A stretch of DNA of 64,000 nucleotides from Dama dama (lineage: Eukaryota; Chordata; Mammalia; Artiodactyla; Cervidae). Positions 22,479 to 34,019 of this stretch are shown one piece after another. The stretch's first letter is position 1. Each line of letters begins with the position of its first letter. The stretch is taken from the NCBI RefSeq assembly GCF_033118175.1, contig NC_083693.1, forward strand, positions 20,738,481 through 20,802,480. The letters run 5' to 3'. The notes below the pieces were generated by a model. The model worked only from the letters and a program-made list of their open reading frames with translations, was not told where the DNA came from and did no database searches. The position numbers and the translations under genes were made by a program.

Positions 22479-23983
22479 ACTGTGATTTCAGATCCTTGTT
22501 TACTTATTTGATGCCATCTACTTACACTTCCATCAAAGTGTGCCTCTAAAAATGTATAAGTTACATTCTTAACAACACAAAATGATCTGAAGCTGTGCTA
22601 ATTAAAACAAAATGGGATAAATAACTCTATGAGATAACAGCAGTATGATTTAGACGCATGCATAAAGTGTGCAGACTTTCTGAATGAAGAATGTTTTCAG
22701 GATAATCTGAATATTTTTCAGATTGCCCAACATTGTCCCATTTATATATTTGTTGTTAATGGTGAAAAATCCTAAAAGATCAGCTGTCTAAAGGCAAATT
22801 TCATAATTATCATAATTGTACACACTATCACACCGGTAGAACATGGACACAGAAAGACATCAAAGACTAATAAGAGAAGGGCTTATATTCTTTCCTCCAA
22901 AGTAATTTATCCCACCAAATCCTCCCTCCCAAAGGCCACCGTGTTTTTCCTGGTCTGCTCTTAGTCCTTCTAGTGCGACCTCCACAACTGGAACAGATGT
23001 TCATAGAAATGTTTGGCTTGTCAATTTCAGACACTAATGATTGACTTTCACTAGGAGAAAAGATACAGCTTATTTAAAACATCTCAATTCCCCACTCCAT
23101 CAAGATTTGACAGGTAGATCAAAAATACTATTCTTAGTTCTTCTGTTGGTTTTTTTATGATTCACAATAACATTTCTTAAGAGTCTATTTCTTGTTTTAT
23201 TATTGGTTGAGGCATCTCTCTGCTCCCTTCTGTATAACATGGGGATTTTGAAGCCCCTAACTTTCTCTCCTGTTTGTCCCCACAGGCGTTACTCCTTTCC
23301 CCTTTCACATTTCAGCACAGATAAATCACTTCTAGACTATGTAAAATTCTTCAGTTGTTATCATATGTTGATTCTAAGTTTTAAAAACCTAATACTCATT
23401 ATGACTGTGAAAATATTGTCCATTGCAGAACAAATAGGATGCTATAGTTACATTTTCTTTTCTACTCACTCACTTTTATGATACCCTTGAGAGTGAACAA
23501 TGCACCTAATTCCAGATTGAACATGTACTTTTTGCTTAAATTCCTTCTGTGTAACATGCTAATAATCATGCCATCTTACGGTTTGCTTAATAATTGTCCC
23601 AAGATATTCTTTGTATAATCTTGCTTGCTGTTTTTAAGTATCTAATTATGGGTTGTTTTTTTTTTTTTTTTTTGAAGATTCCCCTTCGCTTTCTCAGAAC
23701 TCCCATTTTTGTATCCTTTTTACTTATTACTTAGGATTCATTCTTTTCTATATCCAGGGACCCACTGATTTTCTGTTTTTGTCCAGTAGGTTTTCTTTTA
23801 GGCAGGTCTCATCCAGGAAATTACATCTAGTCAATTCTCCTGGGATCTTGCCACCATTTCTTTTATCCAATGTCATCCTCTTTTTTGACATTCACTCTCA
23901 TTTTCCTGAAGTATATGAAGTGAATGAAGTAATAGTGTCAAGGATACATAGAATGTAAATTCTCTTAATTCTTAATTAAAAAT
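22479..23983. other. Unassigned stretch with a T18 run
   Basis: No gene or clear repeat. T18 at 23656-23673 may be an antisense poly(A), but the sequence after it is not recognisably a LINE or SINE. Confidence 0.5.
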
Positions 23984-24408
23984 TTTTCCAGCAGTCATGT
24001 ACAGATGTGAGAGTTGGACCATAAAGAAGGCTGAGAACCGAAAAATGTATGCTTTCAAACTGTGGTGCTGGAGAAGACTCTTGAGAGTCCCTTGAACAGC
24101 AAGGAGATCAAACCAGTCAATCCTAAAGGAAATTAACCTTGAGTTTTCATTGGAAGGACTGATGCTGAAGCTGAAGCTCCAATGCTTTGACACCTGATGT
24201 GAAGAGCCACTTATGAGAAAAGGCCCTGATGCTGGGAAAGATTGAGCCAAGAAAAGAAGGGGATGACAGAGGATAAGATGGCTGTATGGCATTGCCAACT
24301 CAATGGACAAGAGTTTGAGAAAGCTCTGATGAAAGACAGGGAAGCCTGGACTGTGGCAGACCATGGGGTTACAAAGAGTCAGACTTGACTGAGTGACTGA
24401 ACAACAAC
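23984..24408 (+). mobile_element. BovB LINE 3' end, older copy
   Basis: From 'ttttccagcagtcatgtac' to 'gactgaacaacaac'. It carries many substitutions and small deletions (for example the shortened 'tttgacacctgatgtgaaga' near 24186), so it is older than the copy at 21918. The reading frame is broken. Confidence 0.85.
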
Positions 24409-24689
24409 TACAAAAAATATCTATGCTTTCTGAATCTTCTGTTCTATATAAAGTTGAGAATCTGAATTGAATGGATAGTTTTTAATAAAAATACAATACT
24501 AAATGTCTTCCTGCAAATACAGAGCATTTCATCCATTAGCAATGAAAGATATTGACAGATGTATTAAAGTAATATTGCCTGATAACTCCAAAGTCCAAAT
24601 GGTTTCATAGGTACATTCTTTAATTCATTCAAGGGCAAAACAGTTTTCATGCTCTTAACTAATTCAGATCATAGGGGAAAAAAAAAGGA

Positions 24690-25290
24690 AACATTCAAAT
24701 TATTTTTAAAGGCCCAATACAATGTTAACATCCTAAATTTGCAAACTACAAAACTAGAAATAAATGAATTTTACTTTTGAATATTGGTATAATACTTAAT
24801 AAATTATTAGCAAATAAAATTCAGCTGGGCATTAAAAAATAGAATACTATCTAACCAAGTGAAGTTTATTCATAATGACTCCAAAATAGAAAATCTATTG
24901 TTAAAATACATCATATACAAAGGTCAAAGGAGAACATTATTCATGAATATCTCAATGGATATGGGAAAGGATCTGACTACATTTAATATCCATATTTAGT
25001 TTAATGAAATAGGAATAATATATCATATATATAAAGAAATAAATTTATATGTAAATAAAATAAATACATTATATGTGCACATTTATGTCAGCTAGACCAA
25101 TAAAAGAAGGCAGATACATACAAAGGGAATATGAAAATAAAATTATAACTATCTTCATATATTTTATATGCCTAGAAACTTTAGGGAAATTAGAAATCAT
25201 TATAAACAAGACATCAATTACAAAATTAGCAATAAAAATAGTGTTTTTTCTATATAGAAGTCAATATTGAAAGTGTAGTAGAAGGAAACA
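24690..25290 (+). mobile_element. L1 ORF2 remnant, heavily decayed
   Basis: The order 'ttagcaaataaaattcagct ... aaccaagtgaagtttattc ... tctcaatggatatggg ... catttaatatccata' matches the reverse transcriptase part of L1 ORF2 on the + strand (the region encoding 'ILANRIQ' and 'FIPG'-like sequence in intact L1). Stops and indels are frequent. Confidence 0.55.
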
Positions 25291-25299
25291 AATGCTCTA

Positions 25300-25495
25300 A
25301 AGTAGGAGCCAGCAAGCTGTGTAAGTAAAGGGTATTTTACTTGTAAATTTTAAGCTGTGCAGCTCATGTGGTCTCTGTTCCAACAATTCAGCCCTAAGCA
25401 ACCATGGATGGTATGTAAACAAATTGGCACTGGCTATGGTCTGTTAATCTTTATTTAGGCAAAAATAAAATAGGTAACCTCTGGCCTAAAATAAC
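25300..25495 (+). mobile_element. Ancient non-autonomous MER-type DNA transposon remnant
   Basis: The word order 'agcaagctgtgtaagtaaag ... gtattttacttgtaa ... catgtggtctctgttcc ... ggtatgtaaacaaattggc' parallels a very common mammalian element with 'gtaaagggccagatagtaaa ... ggccatatggtctctgt'. I cannot assign the exact family; hAT-type is likely. Terminal repeats are not resolved. Confidence 0.5.
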
Positions 25496-25577
25496 AAGGC
25501 AGAAATGCCCAAGCACCTTAGCAAGAAATATTAATCACACTCTTAAAGTAAAATTAGATTCCACTAAGGGGAAAAAG

Positions 25578-25795
25578 TGAGTCCCCAATGGTTCAGCAAG
25601 TAAGGAATCAGCCTGCAATACAGGAGACACAGGAGGCATGGGAGACACGCGTTCAGTTCCTGAGTTGGGAAGATCCACTGAAAAAGGAAATCGCAACCCA
25701 CTCCAGTATTCTTGCCTGGGAAATCCAATGGACAGTGGAGCCTGGTGGGCTACAGTCCACGGAGTCACAAAGAGTCGGACACGACTGAGTGTCCT
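25578..25795 (+). mobile_element. Bov-tA SINE
   Basis: tRNA-Glu-like head (25578-25660, carrying an extra 'caggaggcatgggagacac' stretch), body with 'ccactccagtattctt', and the BovB-like tail ending 'gtcggacacgactgagtg' near 25790. The three open frames over it are shadows. Confidence 0.88.
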
Positions 25796-25970
25796 CCTAA
25801 ACAAGGAGGAAAATTTTGTGCTCCTTTATAGTAAGATTCAATACTGTAATGATGTCAGTTTTCCCAAATTCCTTTGTAAATCTGATACAGTCTGTTTAAA
25901 ATATCAACTAGAGTTCATCTAGAGCCCAATAGAGAAATGAAAGGAAAGGGCAAATTAACAAAAAAGAACC

Positions 25971-26175
25971 ATATATATATATATATAGATCTTGGTGGAA
26001 GTATAAATCAACATGACCTGCTTGGAAGGCAGTTTTGTGACATCTGTCAAATTTGTAAAAGCACAATCCTTATGACTCAGTAATTCTGGTGATAGAAATT
26101 CACATCCTACTGATGCATCTGCAGATGTTTATCAAAAGCTGTACTGTTTGTACCAACTCCTCTAACCATGTTCAC
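25971..26175 (+). mobile_element. (AT)n run followed by an old L1 3' fragment
   Basis: 25971-25987 is an AT dinucleotide run. The following 'ttggtggaagtataaatc ... tgacctgcttggaaggcag ... tgactcagtaattctg' follows the L1 3' region in which intact elements encode the end of ORF2, strongly diverged. Confidence 0.5.
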
Positions 26176-26660
26176 GTCTTACTTTGTTTATACCATTAGT
26201 ATGGTCCAGTCCATCTTGGCAAGCTATTAAAAGCTATTTGATTTATTTTTATACTCATATATCTATTTTTAAAGTCTATTTTTTAAAGCCTTAATAAATG
26301 TTTTGTTGAGTTTTAATATCCAAGAGAACATCAGCATACTCTGGAAATTGTTTGGAAGCTAACTTTAGACCTTCCCTGAAATTGTCAAATACTTGAGCAT
26401 CCTTTGCAATGAAAACAAGTAATCAGATGCACTCAGCAAAACATACAATGAGTGTGCTCAGAAAGGCGAAATTATAAACTGGCTACTAGAACTATGTTGG
26501 TCAAACTGTACTATTGGCATTGGAGTACTCTACACACCTCCCCATTCCCTCCACATGAACACATGTTCCAAAGGGAAAAATGCTTCCATTTTAGATTAAG
26601 TTTGGAAATGTGTATTATCCAAATGTACTTTTCTTTTCCCTTCATGAAGAGTTTGGGGAA
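26176..26660. other. Unassigned intergenic sequence
   Basis: No gene or recognised repeat. Confidence 0.5.
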
Positions 26661-27350
26661 ACAAGCTGCTGCTGTTTAGTCTCTAAGCTGTGTCTGACTC
26701 TTGGCAACCCCATGGATTGCAGCACGCCAGGATTCCCTGTGCATCATAAACTCTGGAGCTTGCTCAAACTCATGGCCATCGAGCTGGTGATGCCATCCAA
26801 ACATCTCATCCTCTGTCGTCCTCTTCTCCTCCTGCCTTCAGTCTTTCCCAGCATCAGGGTCTTTTCCAGTGAGTCAGTTCTTCACATCAGGAGGCCAAAA
26901 TATTGGAGTTTCAGCTTCAGCATCAGTCCTTCCAATGAATATTCAGGACTGATTTCCTTTAGGATGGACTGGTTGGATCTCCTTGCAGTCCAAGGGACTC
27001 TCAAGAGTCTTCTCCAACACCACAGTTCAAAAACATCAATTCTTCGGTGCTCAGCTTTCTTTATAGTCCAGCTCTCACTCACATCCATACATGACTACTG
27101 GAAAAACCATAGCTTTGACTAGATGGACCTTTGTTGGTAAAGTAATGTCTCTGCTTTTTAAAATACTGTCTAGGTTGGTCATAACTTTTCTTCCAAGGAG
27201 CAAGCGTCTTTTAATTTCATGGCTGCAGTCACCATCTGCAGTGATTTTGGAGCCCTAAAAAACAAAGTCTCTCACTATTTCCATTGCTTCCCCATCTATT
27301 TGCCATGAAGTGATGGGACCAGATGACATGATCTTAGCTTTCTGAGTAGC
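26661..27350 (-). mobile_element. BovB LINE 3' part, minus strand
   Basis: 5'-truncated BovB in antisense. Its 3' end is at the left ('ctgctgctgtttagtctc') and it extends to the segment just downstream of the reverse transcriptase active site ('ggaccagatgacatgatc', 27318-27335). Part of its C-terminal frame stays open on the minus strand (68 codons at 26882-27088), as does a shadow frame on the plus strand. Confidence 0.9.
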
Positions 27351-27367
27351 CTATCAGATTGTTTTAT

Positions 27368-27494
27368 CTGTGGGATTTCCCAGGCAAGAATACTGGAGTG
27401 GGTTGCTATTTCCTTCTACAAGGAATCTTCCCAACCCAGGGATAGAACCCGGGTCTCCCGCATTGCGGGCAGTTGCTTTACCATCTGAGCCGTG
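27368..27494 (-). mobile_element. Bov-tA SINE fragment lacking its tail
   Basis: Only the head and body remain. The minus-strand head lies at 27450-27494 with a good B box (GGTTCTATCCC, rc of 27440-27450); the BovB-like tail is missing beyond 'tctgtgggatttcccagg' at 27369. It abuts the truncated 5' side of the BovB at 26661-27350, so a deletion may have removed both ends. Confidence 0.8.
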
Positions 27495-28604
27495 TTATAT
27501 AACTCTGTACATTTTTTCCATGAATTAAAAAAAAAAAAGATGAAGATCTTAAAGGGCAGTAAAACCATATGAGTTGATTAGAGCCAGGAAAAACAAAACT
27601 GGTTTTGTGTAGACACCATCTCCACTGTCTAGAAATGCACAGTTTGTCAAAAGAAAAGAAAAAAATATTTTCTGCAAACAGATTCAAATGTTCCCTTCTA
27701 TCTTCCTGGCATAACGAGCAAATGAAATAATGGCATGTCTTTAACGGTAAATCTCAGTGTTTCTGTGTCAGGACTTCGGGGCTTGGGGGGTGGCTTAGAG
27801 GCCCTTGCACGGTGAACCCTGCCTTGCAGTGAAGAGACGGCACTTCGTGACTTTCACAGCCTTACCCTCACTGCTCTGCTTTGACGCGATCACCTCTCCT
27901 CCGAGTTCTTCCTCAGCCTTCCCTCCCTGCCCACCCGCCCCAGCCTTATTTTATTTTTTCATAGGCTCTGAAAATGCAATGGAGAATAAAAATGTGGTGA
28001 GACCTGCCGCCAGCACCTATGCCCTGCAGTTCTAAGCTGACAAAAATGTCAAGAAAGTGACAGTAAAATATGCGAAGAGAAAGCCCTGCAAACAGGCACA
28101 GACCTCAGACTGTTTGGCACTTCCTCCACACTGGGTCATGGTTTTCAAACAGAAATAGCAGTTGTGGGATTTATTATCTCCAGCATCACTTGTTAAATTT
28201 TACGCTATGCAAATGATATATAAAGTATACCGAAGGGGAAGCTACGGAAGATGGAATGAGCAAGGTCTGTAAGTGAATGGACAGATGGGCTCCACAGAGC
28301 GCTAATGGAGGGGCCTCTGCCAGCATCAGTGGGATGAACACAGTCCCCCTCTGCGGGTATGGAATGGGGCAAGGGGGCTGGTAAGGAGAGCCGGCTCTGT
28401 CTACACTAGTCCTGTAACATGGCTGGAAAGTTGAAACACATCTATTTCGTTGGAAAACCCATGGCAGATAGCCTAGCTAATTTCCCTGAACAATTTCAGT
28501 ATTTATTCAGTAGGATTTTAAATGGTCCCAAGCACACAGTCTTCCTGAAATGAACAAGAACTTTTGAGAAGCTATGAATAATAACTGTCACTGCTTTCTG
28601 AGCT
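27495..28604. other. Unassigned, partly G/C-richer stretch
   Basis: Repeat-free to my reading apart from an A12 run (27527-27538). Between 27770 and 28030 the composition becomes more C/G-rich with several CpGs and contains a possible cryptic exon (see findings). No recognised gene. Confidence 0.45.
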
Positions 28605-28815
28605 GTTGTGGAAGACTTGGTTTTTCAAGTATCATCTAATTTAATCTGTTCAACTCTCCTGCAAGTTATGTCTTTGTTTTGTTTTTGTCTTTTCCTCCTT
28701 AGAAAAAGGTGGAAACTGAGGCTTAGAAGGGAGGAACTTTCTCAAAATCTTAGAGTTGTTAGCTGGCAGAACATGGATTTAAATCTACACTCATCTGATC
28801 CCAGATGGCCATCTT
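28605..28815 (-). mobile_element. MIR SINE, minus strand
   Basis: The plus-strand order 'atctaatttaatctg ... ggtggaaactgaggctta ... cagaacatggatttaaatc' is the reverse complement of the MIR core and tRNA-like part. An insertion of T-rich sequence (28670-28698) interrupts it. Confidence 0.65.
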
Positions 28816-30325
28816 GACTCAATGTTCCCTCCATGAAAGAAAACAGTTTATTCAAGTTCATTAATAAAGATGCTTGCAAGCCATTGTTTTAAATAGTGAA
28901 CACAACTTGGAGCATACTATAAGAAAGAGTTGTAGGTATTCTGCGTTTATTAATTTAAAATTGCAATAACCCTTTCCTTCCTAATATAAATTTAGAAGTT
29001 CTGTAAATGTTCTTTGTTTCTTTATCTTTTAACAGACTGAGAAACCAAAGCATGTAGGAATGAAATGTCCTATTTTGCTTACATTAATAGCCGCAGTACT
29101 CTTGTAAAAGTAGGGAGAAACATTCATATAAAATGACTTCATCAAAGCAGAATTGGGTTCCTCCCTTAAGACATCAGATACCATAGATATGTTTATAACT
29201 GATGGTTTTAAAGTGCAGTTGAGGTGCCCTACTTAACTTGGGGTATGTGTAACTTAATTGCAACTCACAACCTTAAAAAAAAAAAAAAAGAGAGAGAAAA
29301 CAGAAGAAAAAAGAAGGGAAAAAAAGAGGAGCAAGTGAGAAAGCATACGGGACTCAATTGCCCTTGAAATGTTCACGCAACATTTGCTACAGGAAATTAA
29401 TCTGCACACCAAAGAAGGGAAGGCCCCTGTAATCTTATGTTATACAAGGCACCCAGCAGGTGATGGCAAAGCCAACAGAACCCAGGGTGTGTGGTTCCCT
29501 CTCTCTCTGGACAGGCAGGACAGGCAGTGGGACCATCTACACACCTCCACTCTGCCTGCAGCTGTCAAGGGGGCCATAAAACTGCCATTGGAATCCAAAT
29601 GTATTATCAGTGGAAATATCTAAAGCCAATAACAGCTCCAGTGATAACCCCTTAACGTTTAAATAGATCCCTGAGGGCAGGTGAGACAGTCTCTCCTTCA
29701 AGAAGGCCAGCATGGGTTTGGTTAAAAGCCAGAACACGCCAGTGTCCATTAGCCCCCATCTCTCATGGCACTCTTTCATAAATTATATTATTACTTTAAA
29801 GGCAGATTGTGAGGAAGAAAGAATAACAGGTTTAATTCAATTTACATATGAATAGAAGAATATGTGCAGGTATTGGAAATGAACTTCCACTTAAAACATG
29901 AGCTGCAGAACAAAGAGAGCCTGATTAGCAGTCTTTGTGTGAGGTGACAATGCTCTCATTTACCTTAGCTCTGGTTCAAAGTGTTCACAACAGGCTCTGA
30001 CCACTTCCCGGAAAACTTTTCAAAACATTATTTTCAGCATTTTCGTTTTTTCCTCATTTAAATTATTTCTGTGGGCATTTTATGCAGATATAAGGTTTGC
30101 ATGTATTTTGCCTGAGAGATACAAATGTAAATAATTTGAGGGTGGGGTGGGGTGTTAAACTGCTTCCATATTAATTTGAGTCATCAGTTGGTGGTGAACT
30201 GAAACAGTATTTTTAACCAGATTTAATGAATACAACTGCATGTATTCTTTATATTGGTCACATACTATCTCACTGAAAGACAATAAAAAACAAAACAAAA
30301 ACCCAAAACACAGAAAGGTCTTTCA
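28816..30325. other. Repeat-poor stretch, candidate conserved non-coding sequence
   Basis: 29273-29331 is A/G-rich low complexity. From about 29340 to 30240 I see no repeat at all, and composition is balanced, which is unusual in this window. Function unknown; see findings. Confidence 0.45.
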
Positions 30326-30336
30326 TATATCTTACC

Positions 30337-30536
30337 ATGTGTTAGGCCCGCAGTTGTGTCCGACTCTTGCATGGACTGTAGCCCGCCAGGCTCATCTGTC
30401 CATGGAATTCTCCAGGCAAGAATACTGGAGCAGGTAGCCATTGTCTTCTCCAGGAGATCTTCCCGAACCAAGGATCGAACCTGGGTCTCCTGCATTGCAG
30501 TCAGATTCTTTACCATCTGAGCCACCAGGGAAGCCC
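30337..30536 (-). mobile_element. Bov-tA SINE with 11-bp TSD
   Basis: Minus-strand Bov-tA with the tail at the left ('atgtgttaggcccgcag') and the head at the right (rc of 'accatctgagccaccaggga', 30511-30530). Exact TSD tatatcttacc at 30326-30336 and 30537-30547. The B box on the minus strand reads GGTTCGATCCT (rc of 30473-30483). Confidence 0.94.
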
Positions 30537-30547
30537 TATATCTTACC

Positions 30548-31460
30548 TTAGAGGAAGCTAATATATGTATATTCTGCCTACCAGAAATCTTAAACTCTAC
30601 GTTTTTTTTGCTAGAAATAAGAATATTTGCAGTGAAAAACATTTTGAATTCTCACTTTCTATCTGCCCCAGAAATTAAATAGTAAAAAAATATTTAAATT
30701 AGTACACTGAAGAAGTCCTACTGTGTACAAGAACTTCCAACATCATTTACCAATTTCAACATTCTTTTGGCCAAAATCTTGTGTGCCTGATGTTGATTGT
30801 TAATCTGATTATAAGTTTACCAGTTAATTTCTCTCTTCATTATTTTTCTTTCCAAAATTCACACTCCTTAGAGAATCTGTGTTTCCTATATCAAACACTG
30901 GATGTTGAAGTTGGTAACTTTCTAGAAATGAAGACGTCTTTCAAAGGTCTTTTACTTGTAAAATCATGCTTATAATTTTCATAAAGCAAGAGAAGCATTC
31001 TTTTCTTTCAACACATAACTAGCATATTACATGGTCTTGACTGAGTTTCTCTAATCCTTTGAAAACATGTCTTAGAAAACTTTTCCCCTTTTTCTTATAG
31101 TCAATTCCTTATTTTCCTTCGTACTTTGTGCATGGTATGATTTAAGTGGAAATTGAAAACCATATGTATTAGATTTTTAATCATAAACATATATTTACAC
31201 AGGTCTATAGGAGACCTGAAGGAAAAGTGAAATGCCCAAGAGAAAAATAAAAATAAAACCTAATTTTCCTACAGGCTGTATTTCCTTAAACGATATTAAC
31301 TAACCAGAGATACCATCATTTTAAGTTGGCCTGACACATTATTTAGAAGTTAACAAGACAGCTTTGGCTTGATATAGACTAAGTATGACTCTGCCATCTG
31401 CCAGCCATGTGATTTTGTGGAAGGTCAATCTCTCCAAGCTATAGTTTCCTCTTATATTAA
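30548..31460. other. Unassigned A/T-rich sequence
   Basis: No gene or recognised repeat. Confidence 0.5.
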
Positions 31461-31469
31461 ATGTAGATA

Positions 31470-31787
31470 TGTGTTCAGTCGCTCAGTCATGTCCGACTCT
31501 TTGCTGCCGCATCGACTGTAGCCTGCCAGACTTCTCTGTCTTTGGGGATTCTCCAGACAAGAATACTGGAGTGGATTGCAATGCCCTCCTCCAGGGGATT
31601 TTCCCAACCCAGAGATCGAACCCAGGTCTCCCACACTGCAGGCAGATACTTTATTATCTGAGCCACCAGGCAAGCCAAGAATACTGGAATGGGTGGCCTA
31701 TCCCTTCTCCAGGGCATCTTCCTGAACCAGGAATTGAACTGGGTTCTCCTGCATTCTTTACCAGCTGAGCTACCAGGGAAGCTCCAT
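31470..31787 (-). mobile_element. Bov-tA SINE with duplicated head (dimer), minus strand
   Basis: Read on the minus strand: a first tRNA-like head and partial body (31787 down to about 31677), the junction 'ccagtattcttggcttgcc', then a second complete unit down to the tail at 31470. A near-perfect 9-base TSD flanks it: atgtagata (31461-31469) and atgcagata (31788-31796). Same structure as 6583-6902. Confidence 0.9.
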
Positions 31788-31796
31788 ATGCAGATA

Positions 31797-32662
31797 CTAT
31801 ATGCATATGGATATATGCAAAGTACTGATTTCTAGGTTTGTATGAACACGTGAAATACACAGCGCTGGAGAGTAGTCTCTCGTTATGTGTCATATACCAA
31901 TATTGTTTTTATTGGTAGTGCTACTAGTAGTAATAGAGACACTCAACCTTGTCCACACACACTCAGAAGCACTGAAAACAAACTGCCAAAAATCTAGCCC
32001 AGTGCGATCTGTCTTGGCCATCCAGGCTATAGCTCAGATTTGTGAATAGGTATCCTGGGCTTTCATCTCCTGCAATTCTCAGATCTTACCTAACATGACC
32101 TATTTAACATGATTTAATGAATGCATTTTCAGCTTAATTTAATCAGCGTCAATTTCTGCCATTTGCCACCCAAGAGGCCAGACTGCTACAGATGAGAAAA
32201 CTTAGATATTCTGTTTCTTTCTCTGAAATCACCTTGTTCCTCATATAAAGTTGATTCAGAATATATTGTCACTTCAGTGACAGAACACTACTCTGAAATA
32301 GTTAAGACAGCATCCAGTGCATAGCTTGCAGTCTCTAGAAAAATATGACTTACTGCATTTGCATGGTAGTGCCTTCTGGTCAATTCAGTCCAGTGACCAG
32401 TCAAGTTGGTGGAACAAAATCAGCTAAATTGGATGTTCAGTTGCCTTGACCATTCCTGTCAGTCTCAAAGTATGATCCCATGGAACTTTTTGGTCACAGC
32501 TGTGTAGAGGCATGGCCTGGCATTGAATCTGCATGGATTATGTAAGAAACTAGTATTTGAAAAGAGCTAGTATTTGAAAATATTTTTTTCAAAATATTTT
32601 TATCTTTAATTTTAACAATCTTGAATGTAAAATAATAGGAAGCTAAAGTTTTTAGATTTTGC
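31797..32662. other. Unassigned sequence
   Basis: No gene or recognised repeat. The word 'tagtatttgaaaa' is tandemly duplicated near 32552-32582. Confidence 0.5.
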
Positions 32663-32671
32663 ATCATTACT

Positions 32672-32723
32672 GAAAGTTAGTCACTCAGTCATGTCTGACT
32701 CTTTGTGACCCTATGGACTCTAT
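32672..32723 (-). mobile_element. 52-bp ultra-short Bov-tA tail insertion with TSD
   Basis: Only the extreme 3' end of a Bov-tA (or BovB) is present in antisense: 'gtcactcagtcatgtctgac' followed by 'tctttgtgaccctatggact'. The exact 9-mer atcattact flanks it at 32663-32671 and 32724-32732, showing that it integrated as this tiny piece. Confidence 0.88.
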
Positions 32724-32937
32724 ATCATTACTACTTAAGCATAAAATTATCTATGGAATGTGCCTTAATGGGGGAAATAAGGCTTCAAATATTTATTTGA
32801 AAATCTAGATTGAAATCCCAATTCTGTACATAGAAACAAAGCCACTTCTGTTACAGTAAGTGATATCTTCCAAACAAGTTTTTTTTTTTTCATCTGCAGA
32901 GAATAGGACTTGGCTTAGGTGCCCCATAGGCTACAAT

Positions 32938-33129
32938 GGGACTTCTCTGGTGATTTGGACAGTAAAGAGTCTGCCTGCAGAGCAGGAGATCAGGTTTGAT
33001 CCCTGGACCCTGGATGGAGAAATGGATACCCACTCCAGTATTCTTGCCTGGAGAATTCCATAGACAGAGGAACCTGGCAGTCCATGGGGTCACAAAGGGT
33101 TGGACACAACTGAGGGACCAACACTTAAC
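32938..33129 (+). mobile_element. Bov-tA SINE with imperfect TSD
   Basis: Plus-strand head ('gggacttctctggtgatttg'), body with 'ccactccagtattctt' and the BovB-like tail. Flanks ataggctacaat (32926-32937) and atacgctataat (33130-33141) agree at 10 of 12 bases, consistent with an older insertion. Confidence 0.88.
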
Positions 33130-33141
33130 ATACGCTATAAT

Positions 33142-33480
33142 GAGCACCAACTGAAAATGATGTTTACTGAATACGTGAGTAAACATTGGGCATGAATAAG
33201 TATTTTTCAAACTGAAAAACACTACCCAAACTATGATAAAGCTATTCTGCCCATCAATTCTGTTACCCTTTTCTAGTAGGTCTGCTTTCCCATTCTCAAG
33301 ATTAGTGTTCCCTCTTCTACCATACAGTGCCCTTCACTTTTTTTTTTTTTTTTTACCCCTGTTGGCTCCCATTTTCAAAATCAAAAGATCTTGCTTCATA
33401 CTCCAATGATAAAATATAAATGAACATACAATTCCACAAATTCAAAATCTTACTTTTGTCTATACCCATCTATACATTTG
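33142..33480. other. Unassigned, with T17 run
   Basis: T17 at 33338-33354; no gene or recognised element. Confidence 0.5.
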
Positions 33481-33685
33481 AGGGCTTCCCTTGTAGCTCA
33501 GATGGTAAAGAGTCTGCCTGCAATGCAGGAGACCGGGGTTCACTCCCTGGGTCAGGAAGATTTCCTGGAGAAGGGAGTGGTTACCCACTCTACCATTCTT
33601 GCCTGGAGAATTGCATGGACAGAGAAGCCCGGCAGACTACCATCCACGGGATCACATAGAGTCAGACACGTCTGAGTAACTAACA
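33481..33685 (+). mobile_element. Bov-tA SINE
   Basis: Complete plus-strand copy: tRNA-Glu-like head 33482-33555, body, and BovB-like tail ending 'gagtaactaacattt'. The head keeps both internal promoter boxes (separate entry). The short frames over it are not genes. Confidence 0.9.
33494..33547 (+). promoter_or_regulatory. Pol III internal promoter boxes of a Bov-tA SINE
   Basis: A-box-like TAGCTCAGATGG at 33494-33505 and B-box-like GGTTCACTCCC at 33537-33547, at tRNA-like spacing. In tRNA-derived SINEs these recruit TFIIIC. The B box departs from GGTTCGAnTCC at some positions, so activity may be weak. Confidence 0.6.
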
Positions 33686-34019
33686 TTTTCAGAACTTTCA
33701 GAAATACCTTTTCATCTCCTATTAGAAAGGAAGAAATCTTTCATATATGAAAAACTGTATTAACTTGTGTTATAGAATACCGCCTTCTCTTGCCTTTAGG
33801 GGCAGTTGATCCTTTGACTATTTCTTACTCATAATAATGACATTCTTTTCTTCATACCCCTAGTTCTCTGCTTCCTCTGTTTTCTTTACAGGCTCATTTC
33901 CTCTATTGCTAAAACACTGGTATTCCTCAGGCTCAGTTCTAGCCATTTTTCTTTCTTTTTCTAAGTTATCTCTCTGAATGTCCTCTGCTATTGTTGTGGA
34001 TTCAGAGATTATTTGTACC

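Noticed and set aside
33482..33555. tRNA-Glu-like sequence with A and B boxes (and similar heads elsewhere)
   Set aside because: These are heads of Bov-tA and CHR SINEs, always joined to SINE bodies, with altered arms; not functional tRNA genes.
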